Below are positions 26,440 to 35,614 of a DNA stretch of 64,000 bases, piece by piece. The stretch spans positions 3,472,001-3,536,000 of the forward strand of contig NZ_CP031417.1 of NCBI RefSeq assembly GCF_003367395.1, given 5' to 3'. Below the pieces are notes generated by a model that ran no database searches, had not been told where the DNA came from, and saw only the letters and a program-made list of their open reading frames with translations. The position numbers and the translations under genes are program-made. The stretch's first letter is position 1; the number at the start of each line of letters is the position of its first letter. The stretch comes from Pseudolabrys taiwanensis. GTDB taxonomy: Bacteria; Pseudomonadota; Alphaproteobacteria; Rhizobiales; Xanthobacteraceae.

Positions 26440-26452
26440 CGAGGGTTTAGCC

Positions 26453-26746
26453 ATGTCATGGCGTTGCGATCTCACCGGCAAGGGGCCGCTCGTTGGCCAC
26501 AAGGTGAGCCATTCGAATATCAAGACCAAGCGGCGTTTCCTGCCGAACCTGCAGAACGTGACGCTGATCTCGGACGAGCTCGGCCGCAGCTTCAAGGTGC
26601 GGGTGTCGACCAATGCACTGAAGTCAGTCGACCACCGCGGCGGTCTCGACAACTTCCTGCTCAAGGCGAAGGACGCTGAGCTGTCGCCGAAGATGCTGAA
26701 GGTGAAGCGCGAACTTGCCAAGAAGAAGGACGCCGCCGCGGCCTGA
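26453..26746 (+). CDS. rpmB: 50S ribosomal protein L28
   Basis: 97 aa, the alphaproteobacterial length. It begins [21 protein letters not shown] and continues with [16 protein letters not shown] and the core [19 protein letters not shown], all typical of L28. GAGGG stands upstream of the ATG. It has its own promoter and a strong terminator, so it is monocistronic. The closing [14 protein letters not shown] tail is common in this order. Confidence 0.98.
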   Translation: MSWRCDLTGKGPLVGHKVSHSNIKTKRRFLPNLQNVTLISDELGRSFKVRVSTNALKSVDHRGGLDNFLLKAKDAELSPKMLKVKRELAKKKDAAAA

Positions 26747-26773
26747 TCCGCGCGGTTTCTTCACGGGATGCGC

Positions 26774-26804
26774 AAACGCCGCCCTCGGGCGGCGTTTTTG
26801 TTTT
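26774..26804 (+). terminator. rho-independent terminator of rpmB
   Basis: AAACGCCGCCC-TC-GGGCGGCGTTT then TTGTTTT: an 11-bp stem 28 bp after the stop. Confidence 0.93.
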
Positions 26805-26817
26805 GGGCGGCTGCCTA

Positions 26818-26851
26818 GGGTGGGTTAGGCGCCTTCGGCGCCAACCCGCCC
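26818..26851. repeat. REP-like palindrome
   Basis: GGGTT-a-GGCGCC-TTC-GGCGCC-AACCC with outer GGG/CCC. It lies directly after the rpmB terminator and before the 3' end of the esterase-like gene, so it may also stop transcription from the right. Confidence 0.65.
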
Positions 26852-26868
26852 TACAAGCTACAAGTTCG

Positions 26869-27903
26869 TCACTCCGCCAGCGTGAACTGCAGCAGCAGAT
26901 TGCGCTGGATCGGCGCGAAATTGTCATCCGAAACGAGCGTCAACACGGTCTCGCCCTGTGGCGTACGGTGGATGCCGACACCTTCCATGTTGTCGATCTG
27001 GTAAGCGAGATCGGCCTGTATCAGCGCCTGACCATCGACGACGGCGCCTTCCTTGATCGCCGCCAACGGCACGCGACGCAGGCGCATGGCCACACCGCGC
27101 GCGATCGAATAACGGCGCTCCAACAGCAACAGATCGCCCGGCGGCAGAACGGTGCAATCGCTGACGTCGAATTCGTCGCTGCGCTTGACCGAGAAGCGTT
27201 CTGTCGCGGCGCCCTTAAGCACAAAGGCACGCAGATTGCCGTCGGCATCGAGGCTTTCCTCGGTGACCGCGATCAACTCGTCCGCATGCGGCGCGCCGTG
27301 CGGCGGCACTGCCAGGCATTCGAGGCTCTTGTTGTTGGTGAAAGTCTTGAAGTCGGCCGGCACCTTCATGACCTCGCCGCGCGCCTTCAGCCCGTCGCGG
27401 CGATAATTGAAGCGGACTATCTGCTCGACGCGTTCGATGCCGACATAGAGCATGCCGTCGCGCTCGGCGAGAGACTCGCTGTCGAACCATTTATGGGCGG
27501 CGAGCGGCGTGCCGTCGGCGCCGAGAATAGGAGCGAGCTCGGCATCGGCAATGCCGGCGGGCTTGCCGTTGCTGTCGTAGACGATGCGGCCGCGCAGCCA
27601 GGAGCCGCGATCGGTAACGGCGATAAAATGAGCGCCGTCCGGCTCCATATGGAGGCCCGAAATCCCGCCAAACGCCGGATGTTTGGATGTCAGCGCCAAG
27701 CCGCCGCGAAACATCAGCGCGCCGAAGCGCAATTGCGCCGGATCGCGCGTGTCGAACGACGTGATCGGCGTCGCCTCGACGGTGATGGCGACCGGCTCGA
27801 GTGCATAACGCTGGAGCTGGCCCCAGGCGAGGCTCGCCGCCACCGCGACGAAAACGACGAGCGAGAAACCGGCGATCAGGCCGCGGCGGCGCGTCAGCTT
27901 CAA
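26869..27903 (-). CDS. esterase-like activity of phytase family protein
   Basis: 344 aa with an N-terminal membrane anchor/signal ([21 protein letters not shown]). The body shows the beta-propeller phytase-like pattern: [51 protein letters not shown], and [10 protein letters not shown] near the end. Family members are periplasmic or secreted; enzymatic activity is poorly established. Its ATG overlaps the cobT stop by four bases, so it is coupled to cobT, although no role in B12 synthesis is known. Confidence 0.86.
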   Translation of the reverse strand: MKLTRRRGLIAGFSLVVFVAVAASLAWGQLQRYALEPVAITVEATPITSFDTRDPAQLRFGALMFRGGLALTSKHPAFGGISGLHMEPDGAHFIAVTDRGSWLRGRIVYDSNGKPAGIADAELAPILGADGTPLAAHKWFDSESLAERDGMLYVGIERVEQIVRFNYRRDGLKARGEVMKVPADFKTFTNNKSLECLAVPPHGAPHADELIAVTEESLDADGNLRAFVLKGAATERFSVKRSDEFDVSDCTVLPPGDLLLLERRYSIARGVAMRLRRVPLAAIKEGAVVDGQALIQADLAYQIDNMEGVGIHRTPQGETVLTLVSDDNFAPIQRNLLLQFTLAE

Positions 27904-29792
27904 GCCACGCGTCTCCGCCGTGACGTGCCGGCGCGCTCGGCCTGCGCGTGTTCTTCGAACAGTTCGGCGAGCTTCTCGGTCATCGCACCGCCAAGCTCCT
28001 CGGCATCGACGATGGTGACGGCGCGGCGATAGTAACGCGTGACGTCATGACCGATGCCGATGGCGATCAGCTCGACCGGCGAGCGGGTCTCGATCTCCTC
28101 GATCACCCAGCGCAGATGGCGCTCAAGATAATTGCCGGGGTTGACCGACAGCGTCGAGTCATCGACCGGCGCACCGTCCGAGATCATCATCAGAATCTTG
28201 CGCTGCTCGGGCCGCGCCAAGAGGCGCTTGTGCGCCCAATCGAGCGCCTCGCCGTCGATGTTCTCCTTGAGGAGCCCTTCGCGCATCATCAAGCCGAGGT
28301 TCTTGCGCGCGCGCCGCCAGGGCGCATCCGCGGCCTTGTAGATGATGTGGCGCAGGTCGTTGAGGCGGCCGGGATTGGCCGGCTTGCCCGCGGACAGCCA
28401 GTGCTCGCGCGATTGCCCGCCCTTCCAGGCACGCGTGGTGAAGCCGAGGATCTCGACCTTCACGCCGCATCGCTCGAGCGTGCGGGCGAGGATGTCGGCG
28501 CAAGTCGCCGCAACCGTGATCGGACGCCCGCGCATCGAGCCGGAATTGTCGAGCAGCAGCGTCACCACCGTGTCGCGGAATTGCGTGTCCTTCTCCCATT
28601 TGAAGGACAAGGGGTGCATCGGATCCATGACGATGCGCGATAGACGCGCCGGGTCGAGCAACCCTTCCTCGAGATCGAACTCCCACGAGCGGTTCTGCTG
28701 CGCCATCAATCGGCGTTGCAGCCGGTTGGCGAGGCGCGCGACGACGCCCTGCAGATTGGAAAGCTGCTTGTCGAGATAACCGCGCAGGCGATCGAGCTCC
28801 TCCGCCTCGCACAGGTCTTCCGCCGCGATGGTCTCGTCGAACCGCAATGTAAAAGCACGATAGTCCGGGCCCCGCGGCTCGTTGGCGCCGAATTGGCGTG
28901 GCCGCTGCGGCTCGCCCGGCGTCTCGGCATCGCCCATGTCGGTGTCGTCAGCCATGTCGGCGGTCGGCGCTTCAACCGCTTCGGCAGCGCTGTCCGGCAT
29001 TTCCTCGCTGGAGACCTGCGAGTCTTCCATGCTGGTGCGCTGCATGTCGTCCGACTCGGCGGCTTCGCCCTCCTCGCCGGAGTCCTGCTTGCGCTGCTCT
29101 TCTTCGCCTTCGTCCTCGTCCTCGGATTCGGACGAACGGTCTTCGCCCATCTCCAGCGAGTCGAGCATCTCGTGCACGACGTCGCTGAAATGGCGCTGGT
29201 CTTCGATCAGATCTTCGAGGCGGTCGAGGTCGGGACCGACGCGCTCCTCGATCAGCGGGCGCCAGAGATCGACGAGCTTCTTGGCCGACTTCGGCGGCGC
29301 GAGCCCGGTCAGGCGCTCACGCACCATCATTGCCAATGCTTCCTCGATCGGCGCATCGGCACGTTCGGTCACGGTATCGAACTTGGCGCGGTGGAACCGG
29401 TCGTCGAGCATGGCGGTGAGGTTGCTCGCGACGCCGTCCATGCGCCGGGCGCCGATCGCCTCGACGCGCGCTTGCTCGACAGCCTCGTACACCGCGCGTG
29501 CCTGCTGGCCGGCGGGCTGCAAGCGGCGATGCAGGGTGGCATCGTGGCAGGCGAGCTTGAGCGCGATGGAGTCGGCATTGCCGCGCACGATGGCGGCTTC
29601 CGCCTTGGTCAGCTTACGCGCCGGCTCCGGCAGCCGCGCCTTGCCGCCGATAAGACCGGGCCGCTCGGCGGCATAGGCCACCTCAAGATCCGGCTTACGC
29701 GCGAGCGCGCGCAGACAGCCTTGAACCGCTCGTTTGAACGGCTCGGTCGGCGCTTCCTTGCCCGGGGCTTTGCCTTTGATGTTGGAGGCCAT
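27900..29792 (-). CDS. cobT: cobaltochelatase subunit CobT
   Basis: 630 aa. The N-terminal helical domain is followed by a highly acidic linker (residues ~215-300, with runs such as [13 protein letters not shown]) and a C-terminal von Willebrand A domain with the MIDAS motif [12 protein letters not shown]. CobT with CobS and CobN inserts cobalt into hydrogenobyrinic diamide in aerobic cobalamin synthesis. cobS lies 123 bp upstream on the same strand; cobN is not in the window. The length and domain order are normal. Confidence 0.96.
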   Translation of the reverse strand: MASNIKGKAPGKEAPTEPFKRAVQGCLRALARKPDLEVAYAAERPGLIGGKARLPEPARKLTKAEAAIVRGNADSIALKLACHDATLHRRLQPAGQQARAVYEAVEQARVEAIGARRMDGVASNLTAMLDDRFHRAKFDTVTERADAPIEEALAMMVRERLTGLAPPKSAKKLVDLWRPLIEERVGPDLDRLEDLIEDQRHFSDVVHEMLDSLEMGEDRSSESEDEDEGEEEQRKQDSGEEGEAAESDDMQRTSMEDSQVSSEEMPDSAAEAVEAPTADMADDTDMGDAETPGEPQRPRQFGANEPRGPDYRAFTLRFDETIAAEDLCEAEELDRLRGYLDKQLSNLQGVVARLANRLQRRLMAQQNRSWEFDLEEGLLDPARLSRIVMDPMHPLSFKWEKDTQFRDTVVTLLLDNSGSMRGRPITVAATCADILARTLERCGVKVEILGFTTRAWKGGQSREHWLSAGKPANPGRLNDLRHIIYKAADAPWRRARKNLGLMMREGLLKENIDGEALDWAHKRLLARPEQRKILMMISDGAPVDDSTLSVNPGNYLERHLRWVIEEIETRSPVELIAIGIGHDVTRYYRRAVTIVDAEELGGAMTEKLAELFEEHAQAERAGTSRRRRVA

Positions 29793-29804
29793 CTCTCTTC
29801 CGTC

Positions 29805-29907
29805 GTTCCGGGGCGCCGCTCCCTAGCGGCGAGCCCGGAACCCACACTCACAAGCCACGCGGCTTATTCCAACCACCAGGGTTATGGGTCCCCGCTTTCG
29901 CGGGGAC
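29805..29907. repeat. REPIN-like palindrome pair between cobS and cobT
   Basis: A nested stem GTTCCGGG...CCCGGAAC (29805-29841) enclosing GCCGCT-ccct-AGCGGC, then GTCCCCGC-TTTC-GCGGGGAC (29888-29907). The second hairpin is of the same kind as the one at 43489-43506. It occupies the only gap in the cobS-cobT unit. Confidence 0.75.
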
Positions 29908-29915
29908 GACAAGCG

Positions 29916-30902
29916 TCAGCTGAGCGCCACGTTCACGGCGCTTTCCGGCAACTCCTGGCCGAAGCAGCGCTGATAGAACTCGGCCACGATCGGGCGTTCG
30001 AGCTCGTCGCACTTGTTCAGGAAGGTCAGCCGGAAGGCGAAACCGACATCGTTGAAGATCTCGGAGTTCTCCGCCCAGGTGATCACGGTGCGCGGGCTCA
30101 TCACGGTCGACAGATCGCCGTTCATGAAGGCATTGCGCGTCAGATCGGCGACGCGGACCATCTTGGAGACGATCTCGCGGCCCTTCTCGTTCTGATAGTG
30201 CTTGGCCTTCGACAGGACGATGTCGACTTCGTTGTCGTGCGGCAGATAGTTCAGCGACGTCACGATCGACCAACGGTCCATCTGCGCCTGGTTGATCTGC
30301 TGCGTGCCGTGATAGAGGCCCGACGTGTCGCCGAGGCCGACCGTGTTGGCGGTGGCGAACAGGCGGAAGGCCGGGTGCGGCTTGATCACGCGGCTCTGGT
30401 CGAGCAGCGTCAACCGGCCCGAAGATTCCAGGACGCGCTGGATCACGAACATCACGTCCGGGCGGCCGGCGTCGTATTCGTCGAAGCACAGCGCGACGTT
30501 GTGCTGATAGGCCCAGGGCAGAATGCCGTCACGGAATTCGGTGACCTGCTGACCGTCCTTGATGACGATGGCGTCCTTGCCGATCAGGTCGATACGGCTG
30601 ATATGGCTATCGAGGTTGACGCGCACCATCGGCCAGTTGAGCCGGGCGGCGACCTGCTCGATATGCGTCGACTTGCCGGTACCATGGTAACCGGTCACCA
30701 TGACTCGGCGGTTCTTGGCGAACCCGGCAAGAATGGCAAGCGTCGTCGGACGGTCGAAACGGTAATCGGGATCGGCCTCGGGCACGTACTCGTCGGCATG
30801 CGAATAGGCCGGCACTTCCAAATCAGAGTCGATTCCGAAAACTTGCCGGACGGACACCTTCATGTCCGGCAGGCCGGCAACTTCCTGTACTGCGGCTGTC
30901 AT
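29916..30902 (-). CDS. cobS: cobaltochelatase subunit CobS (AAA+ ATPase)
   Basis: 328 aa. Walker [10 protein letters not shown] (residues 71-79), Walker [14 protein letters not shown], sensor-1 [12 protein letters not shown]. The N-terminal part with [22 protein letters not shown] is the CobS signature. With CobT it forms the chaperone-like ring of cobaltochelatase. GGAGG lies five bases before the ATG at 30902. The J-domain gene lies upstream on the same strand, an arrangement common in this order. No cobalamin riboswitch was seen upstream. Confidence 0.97.
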   Translation of the reverse strand: MTAAVQEVAGLPDMKVSVRQVFGIDSDLEVPAYSHADEYVPEADPDYRFDRPTTLAILAGFAKNRRVMVTGYHGTGKSTHIEQVAARLNWPMVRVNLDSHISRIDLIGKDAIVIKDGQQVTEFRDGILPWAYQHNVALCFDEYDAGRPDVMFVIQRVLESSGRLTLLDQSRVIKPHPAFRLFATANTVGLGDTSGLYHGTQQINQAQMDRWSIVTSLNYLPHDNEVDIVLSKAKHYQNEKGREIVSKMVRVADLTRNAFMNGDLSTVMSPRTVITWAENSEIFNDVGFAFRLTFLNKCDELERPIVAEFYQRCFGQELPESAVNVALS

Positions 30903-31223
30903 TGATCCTCCGTGGCTTCGGATCGGCCGAAGCCTTATGCGGGTCCGACGTTACGGTCCGGCTGATAGGAGCGCAAACTTAGCAGACGCCGCCGACGCGA
31001 AAAACCCGGCTTCGCGAATAACACCATCAATTATTTCAATAAGATAGGGAGTTTCAGGCCTGTGCGGAAGGCGGGGCTGGGTTGATTTTAGATTTCTGAT
31101 CCCTCTCCCGCCTGTGGGGGAGGGTGGCGGGCGCCGGCAAACCGGGGCAGAGGCGCGTTGTTTTCAGAGGTCTGCCACCCCACGACGCTGACGCGCCGCC
31201 CCCTTCCGGGAGGGACTGGCGGC
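30903..31223. other. 321-bp gap between the J-domain gene and cobS
   Basis: It holds the inverted palindrome pair listed next and presumably the cobS promoter. No gene and no riboswitch motif recognised. Confidence 0.6.
31101..31214. repeat. REPIN-like inverted palindrome pair
   Basis: CCCTCTCCC-6-GGGGGAGGG (31101-31124) and CCCTTCCGGGAGGG (31201-31214) about 77 bp apart and roughly mirrored. This is a different palindrome class from the GCGGGG hairpins at 29888 and 43489. Confidence 0.6.
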
Positions 31224-31826
31224 TCAGCCGAAACCTACCGACTTCAGGTAGTTATAGGCCTGAATGATCTCGACCAGCCGGTCCTCGGTCGAGCGGTCGC
31301 CGCCATTGACGTCAGGGTGGTGACGCTTCACCAGCTCCTTGAACTTGGTTTTCACCTGCTGCGGCGTCGCACCGACCTCGAGCCCCAAAGTATCGAGCGC
31401 CTTGCGCTCGGCATTGCGCACCGGACGCGCCGCCTCGGCACGCTGCTTCTGCTCGGCGCGTACCCCTTCGGAAAATAATCCGAACGGATCGGCGCCCGCG
31501 GCAAGGGACTCCGCATCGGCGCGGCTGCGGCCCTTGCCGGTTCCCATTTTCCAGGTCGGACGATGACCGGTGAGCGCGTCCTTTTGGTACGCCATCACCG
31601 CATCGTCGTTCATGCCGGCGAAGAAATTGTAGGACTGATTGTATTGACGCACGTGATCAAGGCAGAAACGCCAATGCTCATGCTCGCGCCCACGCCCCTT
31701 CGGCGCACGGTGCGTGCCCTGCTCCTTGCATCCGTGCCACTGGCAGGAAGGACCTTCCGTCTTGATACGGCGGTCCTGCGCCGGCTTGACGCGTACACGA
31801 TCAAAAATATCCGAGTCGAATTTCAT
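31224..31826 (-). CDS. J-domain (DnaJ-like) protein
   Basis: 200 aa. The C-terminal J domain reads LDTLGLEVGATPQQVKTKFKELVKRHHPDVNGGDR with the essential HPD. The N-terminal half has a Cys/His-containing segment (GPSCQWHGCKEQGTHRAPKG) and DHVRQYNQSYNFFAGM, seen in alphaproteobacterial proteins next to cobS. It would stimulate an Hsp70 (DnaK) partner; the client is unknown. The adjoining BolA gene diverges from it. Confidence 0.92.
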   Translation of the reverse strand: MKFDSDIFDRVRVKPAQDRRIKTEGPSCQWHGCKEQGTHRAPKGRGREHEHWRFCLDHVRQYNQSYNFFAGMNDDAVMAYQKDALTGHRPTWKMGTGKGRSRADAESLAAGADPFGLFSEGVRAEQKQRAEAARPVRNAERKALDTLGLEVGATPQQVKTKFKELVKRHHPDVNGGDRSTEDRLVEIIQAYNYLKSVGFG

Positions 31827-31942
31827 GACCCAACACTATGCGCCTTTCGCGGTGACGCCTTCAAGACTTGACTTGTCACGGTCGAACGCGATTTCGCCAC
31901 GAAGCATTGACGCGCGCGCCGCCCTTGCATAACTCGGACGGC

Positions 31943-32221
31943 ATGCGCACCAGCGATATCATCACACAGAAGTTGACCGAGGCTTTCTCGCCGCAAAGCC
32001 TGAGGGTCGAGGACGAATCTCACCGACATGAGGGCCATGCCGGGCATCGGCCGGGCGGGCAAACTCACTACAGGGTCTATATCGTATCGGAGGCATTCAA
32101 AGGAAAGACCCGGATCGAGCGTCACCGCATGATCAACGGTATTCTTTCGTCTGAACTCGCCGGCGGCGTGCACGCGCTGGCAATTCACGCCGCCGCGCCG
32201 GGTGAAGGCGGCGCGGCGTAG
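31943..32221 (+). CDS. BolA-family protein
   Basis: 92 aa from ATG 31943. The BolA fold is indicated by LTEAFSPQSLRVEDESHRHEGHAG (loop) and YRVYIVSEAFKGKTRIERHRMINGILSSEL (helix-turn). The histidine-rich loop and conserved C-terminal histidine (GVHALAIH) are ligands for Fe-S sharing with monothiol glutaredoxins. It diverges from the J-domain gene with a 116-bp gap; neither promoter is obvious. Confidence 0.92.
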   Translation: MRTSDIITQKLTEAFSPQSLRVEDESHRHEGHAGHRPGGQTHYRVYIVSEAFKGKTRIERHRMINGILSSELAGGVHALAIHAAAPGEGGAA

Positions 32222-32294
32222 AATACGCTGCATTTCGTGGAAGCGCCGCTGACCTCCGCGAAGCGGGGACCAGCGCAATAATTCAACGAGCGGT

Positions 32295-33500
32295 TCAGGC
32301 GGCCTGCGCCACGCCGACACTGGCCAGCAAGGATGTGCGCAGCAGGAAGGCACGGTGCGCCGTCGGATCGGCGGCCATGCGACGCAAGGCGGCGAAGTTT
32401 TCCTGCCGGACGCGCTCGTCTTTTTCCTCCAGCCGCTTCTTGTTGGCGACCGTCTGCTGCTGCACGTACTCGATGTTGATCGGGCGGCGGCGGCGGTCGT
32501 ATTCGTCGAGCACGGCTTCCGGTTCGCCACGAAGCACGCGATCAAGCAATGCGGCGAGTTCAACGGCATCATGAATGCCGCAGTTGAGGCCGAGGCCGCC
32601 GATCGGATTGTTCACGTGCGCCGCATCGCCCGCGAGGAACACATGTCCCTGCCGGAAGCTCGCGGCAACCCGCTGGTGGACATTGTAGATGTTGCGGTGA
32701 ACGATCGGGTACGCGCCTTCCTTCGGGAAGAATTTCTGCAGACGCTGCTCGACGGCTTCGTCGGCGAACACGGCCTCATCGGTATCGCCTGGCCGCGTCG
32801 GGAACACCGAGCGCCATAGCCCTTTGCCGTCCGGGCCCGACACCTTGAACAGGTTCGCCCATTCGTCCGGATCGGAGAAATAGCTGCGATAGCCCGCGCC
32901 GACGCCGGCCTCGAAGTCGAAAGCCGTGGTCAGCACCAGGAAGCGCTCCGGGAACGTATAGCCTTCGAACTCGATGCCGAGCGCCTTGCGCACCGTGGAG
33001 CGGCCGCCGTCGGCGCCGATCAGATAGCGCCCGGAGACCGTCTCCGTCTTGCCGTCATGCTCGATATGCAGGCGCACGCCGTTGGCATCCTGGTCGAGAC
33101 CGGACACACGCGCGCCCATGTGCACCTTTGCGTTGGTCGTGCCGCGCAGGCGTTCTATCGCCAGCTTCGCCAGCTTGTGCTGCTCGCACTGGACGACGAA
33201 AGGAAAGCGCGTGTCGTTCTTGAGGATCGCGTGATCGAACTCCGCAACCACCTGCCCGGAAGGCCGGTCCCAGAACTGAAACGTACGCGCGACGAGACCG
33301 AGACGGATGATGTCGTCGATCAGGCCGAGATTGGCCAGCATTTCGAGCGTTGCCGGATGGGTGGTCGAGGCACGTGGCGCATCGTTCACCTGGGTCTCGG
33401 CCTCGAACACCTCGACGGCGTGACCTTGGCGCGCCAGCGCCAGCGCCGCGACGAGGCCCACCGGCCCACCACCGGCGACGAGAATTGGTTGCTCGGACAC
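32295..33500 (-). CDS. FAD-dependent aromatic-ring monooxygenase (PHBH/UbiH superfamily)
   Basis: 401 aa. Dinucleotide motif VAGGGPVGLVAALALARQG at the N-terminus, DG motif LIGADGGRSTVRKALG (residues ~165-180) and GD motif HVFLAGDAAHVNNPIGGLGLN (~285) mark a class A flavoprotein hydroxylase. Such enzymes use NAD(P)H and O2 to hydroxylate aromatics. It is followed 16 bp upstream by a TctC gene on the same strand, so import and hydroxylation of one aromatic acid is a fair guess, under the divergent LysR regulator. Substrate not determined. Confidence 0.9.
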   Translation of the reverse strand: MSEQPILVAGGGPVGLVAALALARQGHAVEVFEAETQVNDAPRASTTHPATLEMLANLGLIDDIIRLGLVARTFQFWDRPSGQVVAEFDHAILKNDTRFPFVVQCEQHKLAKLAIERLRGTTNAKVHMGARVSGLDQDANGVRLHIEHDGKTETVSGRYLIGADGGRSTVRKALGIEFEGYTFPERFLVLTTAFDFEAGVGAGYRSYFSDPDEWANLFKVSGPDGKGLWRSVFPTRPGDTDEAVFADEAVEQRLQKFFPKEGAYPIVHRNIYNVHQRVAASFRQGHVFLAGDAAHVNNPIGGLGLNCGIHDAVELAALLDRVLRGEPEAVLDEYDRRRRPINIEYVQQQTVANKKRLEEKDERVRQENFAALRRMAADPTAHRAFLLRTSLLASVGVAQAA

Positions 33501-33516
33501 GATGAATCTCCCTCGC

Positions 33517-34494
33517 CTATTGTTGTTTCACGCCGGCGACTTCGACGGCTTGCGCCCACAAGGCGATATCGGATTTGATGGTGTCAGCGAAAACGTCGGG
33601 ACCGTCGCCGAGCGGATCGGTACCAAAACTCGCCAGACGCTCGGCGAACTTCGGCTCCTTCACGGCGCGCCCCAACTCGCCCGCCATCTTGTCGACGATC
33701 TCCTTTGGGGTGCCTCGACGCGCGAGGATCCCATTCCAGGTTTGCGCTTTGTAGGTCGGAAAACCGGACTCGGCGACCGTCGGCACATCGGGCAGTTGCG
33801 TTGCGCGCTTCGCGCCCGAGACTGCAAGTATGCGAATGGCGCCGCTTTGCGCATGCGGAATTGCATCGGCCAGATTTGAGAACATCGCGGGCACATGACC
33901 CGCGAGCACGTCGGCCAGAGCGGGTGCGTTGCCCTTGTAGCCAACGTGAATCATGTCGAGGCCTGCCATCTTCAAGAACAGCGCCATCGCCAAATGACCG
34001 ACGCTGCCGGCACCGGCCGAGGCGTAAGCGATCTTGCCGGGTTGCGCCTTCACATGCGCAATGAACTCGCCGATCGTTTTGACCGGCATGTCTTTGTGCA
34101 CCAGCAACACAAACGGATTAGACGCGAGGTTACAGACCGGCATGAAATCCTTCACCGGATCGTATTTGACGCGCTGCATGGCCGGCACGATGGCGATCTG
34201 CGGCAAGGCGGAAAAGAACAACGTGTAACCGTCGGGCTCGGCGCGGAGCACCGCCTCCGCCGCAAGCGCGCCGCCGGCACCGGGCCTGTTCTCGACCAGG
34301 AACTGCTGGCCGAAAGCCTCGGTGAGGCGCTGCGCGGCGATACGGGCAAGGCCGTCAGTGTTGCCGCCGGCGGCGAAGGGGACCATCAACATCACCGGCC
34401 GGGTCGGCCAGTCGAGGGCGAAGGACGGACGGACCAGCGCGGCCGAAGCGGCGAGGCCGGCCAGCGAAGTCAGGATAGTTCTACGGGTGGGCAT
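33517..34494 (-). CDS. tripartite tricarboxylate transporter (Bug/TctC) substrate-binding protein
   Basis: 325 aa. Twin-arginine-like start (MPTRRTILTSLAGLAASAAL) then the Bug pattern: WPTRPVMLMVPFAAGGNTDGLAR, QFLVENRPGAGG, EPDGYTLFFSA, LPDVPTVAESGFP. It probably delivers an aromatic or carboxylic acid to an importer encoded elsewhere. It heads a probable two-gene unit with the FAD monooxygenase and diverges from a LysR gene with an obvious palindrome in the gap. Confidence 0.92.
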   Translation of the reverse strand: MPTRRTILTSLAGLAASAALVRPSFALDWPTRPVMLMVPFAAGGNTDGLARIAAQRLTEAFGQQFLVENRPGAGGALAAEAVLRAEPDGYTLFFSALPQIAIVPAMQRVKYDPVKDFMPVCNLASNPFVLLVHKDMPVKTIGEFIAHVKAQPGKIAYASAGAGSVGHLAMALFLKMAGLDMIHVGYKGNAPALADVLAGHVPAMFSNLADAIPHAQSGAIRILAVSGAKRATQLPDVPTVAESGFPTYKAQTWNGILARRGTPKEIVDKMAGELGRAVKEPKFAERLASFGTDPLGDGPDVFADTIKSDIALWAQAVEVAGVKQQ

Positions 34495-34615
34495 GGTGGG
34501 CTCCTGGATTGCAGTTCACAAACCGGCAGCGACTGGCCATCCCACCCACCCGGCTGGGCATGATAGCGAGAGGCATTTGCAACAGTAGCCGGAGACCGTC
34601 ATAAGGGAATTATCA

Positions 34616-34633
34616 ATATCGCTCTAGCGATAT
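34616..34633. promoter_or_regulatory. LysR-type operator ATATCGCTCTAGCGATAT
   Basis: Perfect 8-2-8 palindrome, 13 bp before the LysR start codon and 122 bp from the divergent TctC start. It contains the T-N11-A core expected for LysR sites. Confidence 0.75.
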
Positions 34634-34645
34634 AGGGAAAAACCT

Positions 34646-35614
34646 ATGACGGAGTCCATCGACTGGGACCACCAGATTGGTCGCCGCCTGCGGCTGCGCG
34701 ATCTCCACGTGTTCTTCACGGTCGTTCAGCGCGGCAGCATGGCCAAGGCCGCGGCCCAACTGGGGGTGTCGCAGCCGACAATTTCCGAGACCATCGCCGA
34801 TCTCGAACACGCGCTCGGGGTCAAGCTTTTCGACCGCAGCCCGCGCGGCGTGACGTGCACGATGTACGGCCACGCGCTGCTCAAGCGCGGCCTGATGGCC
34901 TTCGACGAATTGCGCCAGGGGCTGCGCGACATCGAATATCTCGCCGATCCAGGCGTCGGCGAGGTGCGTATCGGCTGCGTCGAGTCCATCGCGGCAGCTA
35001 TTCTGCCGCCGGCGATACAGAGCTTTTACGAGCGGCATCCGCACATCGCGCTCGATGTCGTACAGGTGGCGACACCAACCTTCGAATTCCCGCAGTTGCG
35101 GGACCGCAGACTCGACCTTGTGCTCGCCCGGCTCGTCCGTCCGCCGAGCATGGACGGCGCGGATGACGAGCTCAATGTCGAGATCCTCTTCAACGACGAG
35201 ATCGTGGTCGCTGCCGGCGCGAGCAGTCCATGGGCCCAACGCAGCACGATCGACATTGCCGAACTTGCCGACGCGCCGTGGATTCTAACGGCCCCCGGCA
35301 CCTGGAATTACAAGGTCATCATGGACGCGTTCAGCGCACGGGGCGTCGCCATGCCGCGCGTCGTGGCGCGAACTTTTTCGGTGCCGCTGCGCACGACCCT
35401 CCTGGCGGACGGACCGTTCGTCACCGCCTTGCCGGCGTCGGTGCTGCGCCTCAATGCCGATCGTCTCGCTTTGAAGGAACTGCCGCTTGCATTGCCTGAG
35501 CGGCCTTGGCCGGTGGCGGTCGTCACTCTGAAAGGCCGCACCTTGAGTCCGGTCGTCGAGCTGTTCATCGACCACATCCGCGCATTCACGCGCCCGGCAA
35601 CCGGCGGCGCCTAA
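34646..35614 (+). CDS. LysR-family transcriptional regulator
   Basis: 322 aa. The N-terminal winged helix is plain: LRLRDLHVFFTVVQRGSMAKAAAQLGVSQPTISETIADLE. The rest is the two-lobed inducer-binding domain (VGEVRIGCVESIAAAILPPAI start). It diverges from the TctC-monooxygenase pair and is the likely inducer-dependent activator of it, acting at the palindrome 34616-34633. Its end overlaps the convergent CNNM gene by four bases. Confidence 0.95.
   Translation: MTESIDWDHQIGRRLRLRDLHVFFTVVQRGSMAKAAAQLGVSQPTISETIADLEHALGVKLFDRSPRGVTCTMYGHALLKRGLMAFDELRQGLRDIEYLADPGVGEVRIGCVESIAAAILPPAIQSFYERHPHIALDVVQVATPTFEFPQLRDRRLDLVLARLVRPPSMDGADDELNVEILFNDEIVVAAGASSPWAQRSTIDIAELADAPWILTAPGTWNYKVIMDAFSARGVAMPRVVARTFSVPLRTTLLADGPFVTALPASVLRLNADRLALKELPLALPERPWPVAVVTLKGRTLSPVVELFIDHIRAFTRPATGGA

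Larger units (their letters stand above)
26103..26451. other. 349-bp gap between DUF3108 and rpmB
   Basis: Divergent promoter region. The right part has the rpmB promoter and a leader hairpin (listed). No cobalamin-type or other riboswitch was recognised in it. The left part has no distinct structure. Confidence 0.5.

Noticed and set aside
30903..31223. Cobalamin riboswitch before cobS
   Set aside because: None of the conserved B12-box sequence is present; the structure there is a REP-like palindrome pair.
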